Source: Streptomyces sp. JJ36
GTDB lineage: Bacteria > Actinomycetota > Actinomycetes > Streptomycetales > Streptomycetaceae
Assembly (NCBI RefSeq): GCF_021696945.1
Contig: NZ_JACYHE010000039.1
Span: 1-53,928 of the forward strand
DNA length: 53,928 nucleotides
Direction of reading: 5' to 3'
The first letter of the stretch is position 1. Each line of letters opens with the position of its first letter. This document shows positions 50,587 through 53,928 of the stretch, one piece after another. The translations under genes and the position numbers were made by a program. The notes beneath the pieces are model-generated. The model made no database searches, was not told the DNA's origin, and saw nothing but the letters and a program-made list of their open reading frames with translations.

Positions 50587-51786
50587 TCAGGCGGTGCGGA
50601 CCGGCGCGGTGCCGGTCCGGGCGGGGTCGGCGGTCCGGTCGGCGCCGGCCGCGGGTCCGGCGTCCGGGCCGGCGGGCACGGCGGTGATGCGCAGGTCGGG
50701 GCCCAGCCGCGCGGTCCCGGTCACGGTCAGCCGCACCGCCCCGGCGAGGGTGCCGATCCCGGCGTCGCCGAGCGCGGCGGGCCCGGCGCCGAGCAGCGCG
50801 GGGGCGAGATAGCCGACGACGCGGTCCACGGCGCCGGCCGCCAGGAAGGCGCCGGCCAGCGTCGGCCCGCCCTCCAGCAGCACGGCGCGCACCTCGCGTT
50901 CGTGCAGGGCGTCGAGCAGCGCGGGCAGCGAGAGGCCGGTGCCGGACCGGGGCAGCCGTACCAGCTCGGTGCGCCCGGCGGGCCCGGCGGCGCTGCCGAG
51001 CGCGGCGGCGAGCTGCTCGGTCCGGGCGTCCTCGGCGACGGCCACGAGGGTGGGAGCGGCGCCGTCCAGCACGCGGGCGGTGGGGGCGATCGTCGCCTCG
51101 GTGTCGAGGACGACGCGCAGCGGCTGCCCGACGCCCTCGACACCGCGCACGGCGAGGTGCGGGTCGTCGGCGCGGAGGGTGCCGGAGCCGACCACCACGG
51201 CGTCGGACTCGGCGCGCAGCCGGTGCACGTCGGCGCGGGACTCCGGCGAGGTGATCCAGCGGCTGGTCCCGTCCGCGGCGGCGCTGCGCCCGTCCAGGGT
51301 GGCGGCGTACTTCCAGGTCACATGGGGGCGGCCGAGCCGTACGGCGGTCAGCCAGGCGGCGTTGACCTCGGCCGCCTCGCCGGCGAGCAGCCCGCCGTGC
51401 ACCTCGACGCCGGCCGCGGCGAGCGTGGCGGCGCCGCCGCCCGCGTCGGTGGTCGGGTCGGGGACCGCGTAGAGCACGCGGGCGACGCCGGCCTCGCGCA
51501 GTGCGGCGCTGCACGGGCCGGTCCGGCCGGTGTGGTCGCAGGGCTCCAGGGTGACGACGGCGGTGCCGCCGGCCGCGTCGTCACCGGCCTCGGCGAGCGC
51601 GTGGACCTCGGCGTGCGGGCCGCCGGCGCGCTGGTGCCAGCCTTCCCCCACGGTGCGCCCGGCGGGGTCGAGGATGACGCAGCCGACCACGGGGTTGGGG
51701 CTGGCGGAGCCGAGCCCGCGGGCCGCCAGGGTGAGGGCGCGGCGCATGGCGGCGAGCTCGGCGGGTGATGCCTCTGCGGTGGCCAC
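50587..51786 (-). CDS. ribD: Bifunctional riboflavin deaminase/reductase
   Basis: A 399-residue fusion that deaminates and then reduces the pyrimidine intermediate of riboflavin synthesis. The deaminase half has the zinc and catalytic residues in HAEVHALAEAG and PCDHTGRTGPC. The reductase half (from about residue 160) has VTWKYAATLDGRSA and VVVGSGTLRADDPHL, with the C-terminal GGPTLAGAFLAAG. GTG 51786 has GGAGG at close spacing. First gene of the operon, about 145 bases below the FMN riboswitch. Confidence 0.94.
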   Translation of the reverse strand: MATAEASPAELAAMRRALTLAARGLGSASPNPVVGCVILDPAGRTVGEGWHQRAGGPHAEVHALAEAGDDAAGGTAVVTLEPCDHTGRTGPCSAALREAGVARVLYAVPDPTTDAGGGAATLAAAGVEVHGGLLAGEAAEVNAAWLTAVRLGRPHVTWKYAATLDGRSAAADGTSRWITSPESRADVHRLRAESDAVVVGSGTLRADDPHLAVRGVEGVGQPLRVVLDTEATIAPTARVLDGAAPTLVAVAEDARTEQLAAALGSAAGPAGRTELVRLPRSGTGLSLPALLDALHEREVRAVLLEGGPTLAGAFLAAGAVDRVVGYLAPALLGAGPAALGDAGIGTLAGAVRLTVTGTARLGPDLRITAVPAGPDAGPAAGADRTADPARTGTAPVRTA

Positions 51787-51874
51787 CGGGTCCTCCTGCC
51801 TCTTCGGGCACGGACTCCGGGGCTCGCGGGACTCTGCACGGCACGGGACCGGGGCACCGGACGGAGGCGGGAGG

Positions 51875-51892
51875 CCGCTCCTGACGGAGCGG
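51875..51892 (-). terminator. Expression-platform hairpin between riboswitch and ribD
   Basis: CCGCTCC-GTCA-GGAGCGG forms a perfect 7-bp stem with a tetraloop between the FMN aptamer and ribD. It is a candidate for part of the attenuator or for masking of the ribosome-binding site. A second GC-rich stem lies just upstream of it in the transcript. Confidence 0.45.
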
Positions 51893-51929
51893 GCCGCCGC
51901 CGGTCGGCGGCGTACCGGTCACGGCCGCC

Positions 51930-52056
51930 GCGCACTGCCTCCCATCCGGACTTTCACCGTCGGTCCAGGAATTTCACCTGGTCAACCGGTCGCTGGCTGC
52001 GGCCGGGTCGCGGACTTTCACCGCCGGTTCGGACTTTCACCGACCCCGGAGTGCGC
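51930..52056 (-). ncRNA. FMN riboswitch (RFN element) of the rib operon
   Basis: The minus strand carries the FMN aptamer hallmarks: repeated GGTGAAAGTCCG, a GGTGAAATTCC variant, the ACCGGCGG core and GATGGGAGGCAGTGCG at the 3' side. The P1 helix pairs 52050-52056 with 51930-51936 (GCGCACT with AGTGCGC). Binding of FMN would lower expression of ribD-ribE-ribM-ribBA-ribH. Confidence 0.95.
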
Positions 52057-52063
52057 TGACGTC

Positions 52064-52080
52064 ACTGGTACGCCACCAGT
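52064..52080. repeat. Palindrome ACTGGT-N5-ACCAGT above the riboswitch
   Basis: ACTGGTACGCCACCAGT has perfect 6-base arms with a 5-base centre. It lies eight bases above the riboswitch P1 helix, at the likely transcription start of the rib operon, and in the leader region of the divergent MFS gene. Arms match half of a dre site but the spacing is one base longer. Confidence 0.55.
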
Positions 52081-52222
52081 CTGCCACGGCCGCCGGGCGG
52101 GCATGCGACCGGAGACGTGTGGGGTGGGTCACAACGCAGCGCACGCGTGCGTGCACGGTGCGGTCATCCGGCGCTGCGCCCCGCCACCGGAGAATCCCCG
52201 CCCCGGGCCGGGGACGGCCCCG

Positions 52223-52228
52223 TAGCGT
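52223..52228 (+). promoter_or_regulatory. -10 element TAGCGT, leaderless-type spacing (MFS gene)
   Basis: TAGCGT ends six bases before GTG 52235. No ribosome-binding site fits, so a leaderless message is likely. Confidence 0.55.
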
Positions 52229-52234
52229 GGGCGC

Positions 52235-53596
52235 GTGACACAGGAGCGAGCAGCACAGGAGCCGGGCGCCGGAGGCGCACCGGCGGGCGGAGAGGACACG
52301 GGGACCGGCGAGGGCGCCGGCGGGCCGGGGGGCGCCTCCCCCGGCGCGAGGCGCGGGGTCGGCGCGCCCGGGGACGGTGCCGTACCGCCGGACGTGCGGC
52401 GTGCCCGGGTCGCGGTGGCGGTGGTCTTCGCGGCACACGGTGCGGTGAGCGGCACCTTCGCGACCCGTATCCCGTGGCTCCGGGAGCATCTGGGGCTGAG
52501 CACGGGGGCGCTGGGGCTGGCGCTGGTGTGCGTGACGCTGGGGGCCTCGGCGGCGATGCCGCTGGCCGCCCGGGTCGCCCACCGGCACGGGCCGCGGCGC
52601 GCGCTGCGGCTGCTGTCGCTGCTGTGCTGCGCGGGGCTGCTGCTGCCGCCGCTGATGCCGGGGCTGGGCACGCTGTGCGCGGGGCTGTTCGTGCTGGGCT
52701 GCGGGCTGGGCCTGATGGACGTGGCGATGAACGCACACGGGGTGCAGGTGGAGGAGCGCTACGGCCGGTCGGTGATGTCCGGGCTGCACGGCATGTGGAG
52801 CGTGGGCGCCCTGCTCGGCGGCGCGGGAGGAGCGGTGGCGGCGCACGCCGGTCTGCCCGCGCCGGCGCATGCCGCGCTGGCCGCGCCGTTCCTGGGTCTG
52901 CTGGCGGCCGTGGCCTGCCGGTGGACGCTGGACGTCCGGGCGGAGGTCACCGCCGCGGAGCCGCCGCGGTTCGCGCTGCCCTCCCGCGGGGTGCTGGCGG
53001 TCGGGGCGATCGGGTTCTGCGCGGTCTTCGCCGAAGGCGCCTCGATGGACTGGTCCGGCATCTATCTGCGCGACGTGACCGGCGCCGAGCCGGGGCTCGC
53101 CGCGGCCGCCTACACGGCGTTCGCCTGCACCATGGCGGCCGCCCGGCTGGCCGGGGACGCAGCGGTGCGGCGGTTCGGGGCGGTACGCACGGTACGCGCC
53201 GGCGGGGTGCTGGCGACGGCGGGCGGCGTCCTGGTGGTGTCCGCCCGGGTGCCGGTCGCCGCGGTGGCGGGGTACGCGCTGATCGGCGTGGGCATCGCGG
53301 TGGTGGTACCGCTGTGCTTCGCGGCCGCCGGACGCGGTGGTGGCTCCGCCCCGGGGCAGGCGATCGCCGGGGTGGCGACGCTGGCGTACGCCTCCGGGCT
53401 GGCGGCGCCGGCGGCGGTCGGCTGGATCGCCGAGGCCACCTCGCTGCCGGTGTCGTTCGCAGTGGTGACCGCACTGGCGTCCGGGCTGGTGCTGGGGGCC
53501 GGGGTGCTGCGCGCCCCGGCCCGGGAGGCGGCCGCGGCGGGGGTGCCGGACCGGGCCGGACAGGAGGCCGGGCAGCGGGGCGGGCGGACCGGCTGA
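52235..53596 (+). CDS. MFS transporter (YbjJ-like)
   Basis: A 453-residue major facilitator with about 12 transmembrane segments. A 50-residue disordered Gly/Ala/Glu leader precedes the first helix (VRRARVAVAVVFAAHGAVSG). The signature loop between helices 2 and 3 (ARVAHRHGPRRALRL) and GLGLMDVAMNAHGVQVEERYGRSVMSGLHGMWSVGALLGG are typical of the YbjJ/FucP-like group of predicted sugar or metabolite transporters. The substrate is unknown. Start GTG 52235 lies six bases after TAGCGT. It is divergent from the rib operon, with the FMN riboswitch between, and no feature ties it to flavins. Confidence 0.88.
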   Translation: MTQERAAQEPGAGGAPAGGEDTGTGEGAGGPGGASPGARRGVGAPGDGAVPPDVRRARVAVAVVFAAHGAVSGTFATRIPWLREHLGLSTGALGLALVCVTLGASAAMPLAARVAHRHGPRRALRLLSLLCCAGLLLPPLMPGLGTLCAGLFVLGCGLGLMDVAMNAHGVQVEERYGRSVMSGLHGMWSVGALLGGAGGAVAAHAGLPAPAHAALAAPFLGLLAAVACRWTLDVRAEVTAAEPPRFALPSRGVLAVGAIGFCAVFAEGASMDWSGIYLRDVTGAEPGLAAAAYTAFACTMAAARLAGDAAVRRFGAVRTVRAGGVLATAGGVLVVSARVPVAAVAGYALIGVGIAVVVPLCFAAAGRGGGSAPGQAIAGVATLAYASGLAAPAAVGWIAEATSLPVSFAVVTALASGLVLGAGVLRAPAREAAAAGVPDRAGQEAGQRGGRTG

Positions 53597-53928
53597 CACG
53601 ACACCCCGGAGGCCGGGCCGGCGGATCCGGGCCACGGTGCAGCCGGGCCCCAGGGGCGCGGCCCGGGCGGGACGGGACCGTGCCGCGGGAGCCGCGCCCG
53701 CCGGGCCCCGCGCCGGAACACGGCGCCCGGTGCGAGCGGTGCACCGGAGCGGCCGGGGCAGACCGGACCGGGTGGGCTGCCGGCACGCCGCCGCCGGGCC
53801 GAGGCCGCAGACTGCCGCAGGCCACGGCCGGTTCGCGGGCACTGCCGCGGCCGGCCCCCGGCGCCGCCCCGCGCCGCCTCGCCCCCGAGGCCACCGCCGT
53901 GCCCGGAAGCTGGATCGTCGTCCTGCGG
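53597..53928. other. Right-edge region; possible 5' end of a gene
   Basis: No complete gene. At the extreme edge, in the plus frame from 53821, the translation ends AVPGSWIVVLR. This resembles the conserved start of the I9 propeptide of subtilisin-like (S8) secreted peptidases. No in-frame start or signal peptide is visible upstream, so it may be chance or a damaged or frameshifted gene. Confidence 0.25.

Noticed and set aside
52064..52080. Reading the rib-operon palindrome as a dre site
   Set aside because: The arms match dre half-sites but the centre is five bases, not four, and lacks CTAG; the spacing is wrong for DasR.
1..53928. tRNA/rRNA genes, CRISPR arrays, insertion sequences, attachment sites
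   Set aside because: I looked for T-loop-like GGTTCGAAT runs, regular spaced repeats, transposase motifs and integrase genes and saw none. A tRNA scan would settle the first.

Overview
The window is uniformly very GC-rich, uses GTG starts heavily and has actinobacterial signature genes: RbpA, the 25-residue ribosomal protein bL37, split lnt/ppm genes, RibM in an FMN-riboswitch operon, and DasR-type palindromes at a chitinase promoter. It is best read as chromosomal DNA of Streptomyces or a close relative. I see no tRNA, rRNA, CRISPR array, insertion sequence, integrase or replication origin.

Layout. 0.4-8.4 kb is mainly exported proteins: an M64 metallopeptidase, a ricin-type lectin, a lipoprotein, a GH18 chitinase and a small cysteine-containing secreted protein, plus the tiny bL37 gene. 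8.4-21.4 kb is mostly metabolism and housekeeping: a TIGR03086 protein, a flavin amine oxidase divergent from a His-rich methyltransferase, a VOC protein, succinate-semialdehyde dehydrogenase, an Aquifex-type aconitase whose start overlaps the stop of an Rv2629-like (eRF1-related) protein, PolX, a phosphoribosyltransferase, a HIT protein and a DUF1989 protein. 21.5-26.3 kb holds a DoxX gene whose promoter is bracketed by two GGTCTAGAC palindromes, a 64-residue membrane protein, an FtsK/TraB-like protein with a defective Walker A motif, and a divergent MocR/YczE pair.

26.3-34.4 kb has rbpA behind a textbook SigR promoter, the lnt-ppm-fxsA operon, an Lrp-type regulator upstream of an amidohydrolase, a zinc-ribbon-like protein and an endonuclease III-like protein. 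34.4-42.4 kb is a plant-polysaccharide region: acetylxylan esterase divergent from GH36 alpha-galactosidase, an aldo/keto reductase, a GH10-CBM2 xylanase with paired CGAA-N3-TTCG elements, and a C39-like secreted peptidase. 42.6-45.6 kb has a uridine-kinase-like NTPase and an EccA/CbbX-like AAA protein with no ESX genes around it. 45.6-52.1 kb is one long leftward block, FMN riboswitch-ribD-ribE-ribM-ribBA-ribH-hisE-hisG-PH-domain protein, with several stop/start overlaps. An MFS transporter diverges from it and runs to the right edge.

Most intergenic signals are resolvable by eye: long perfect terminator stems, a SigR promoter, dre-like sites, and at least four genes with a TANNNT element exactly six bases before the start codon, suggesting leaderless transcripts. 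The most unusual points are the double dre-like control of doxX, the neighbouring small-membrane-protein/degenerate-FtsK pair, the coupling of the Rv2629-like gene to an aconitase, and an alternating triple half-site upstream of rbpA.
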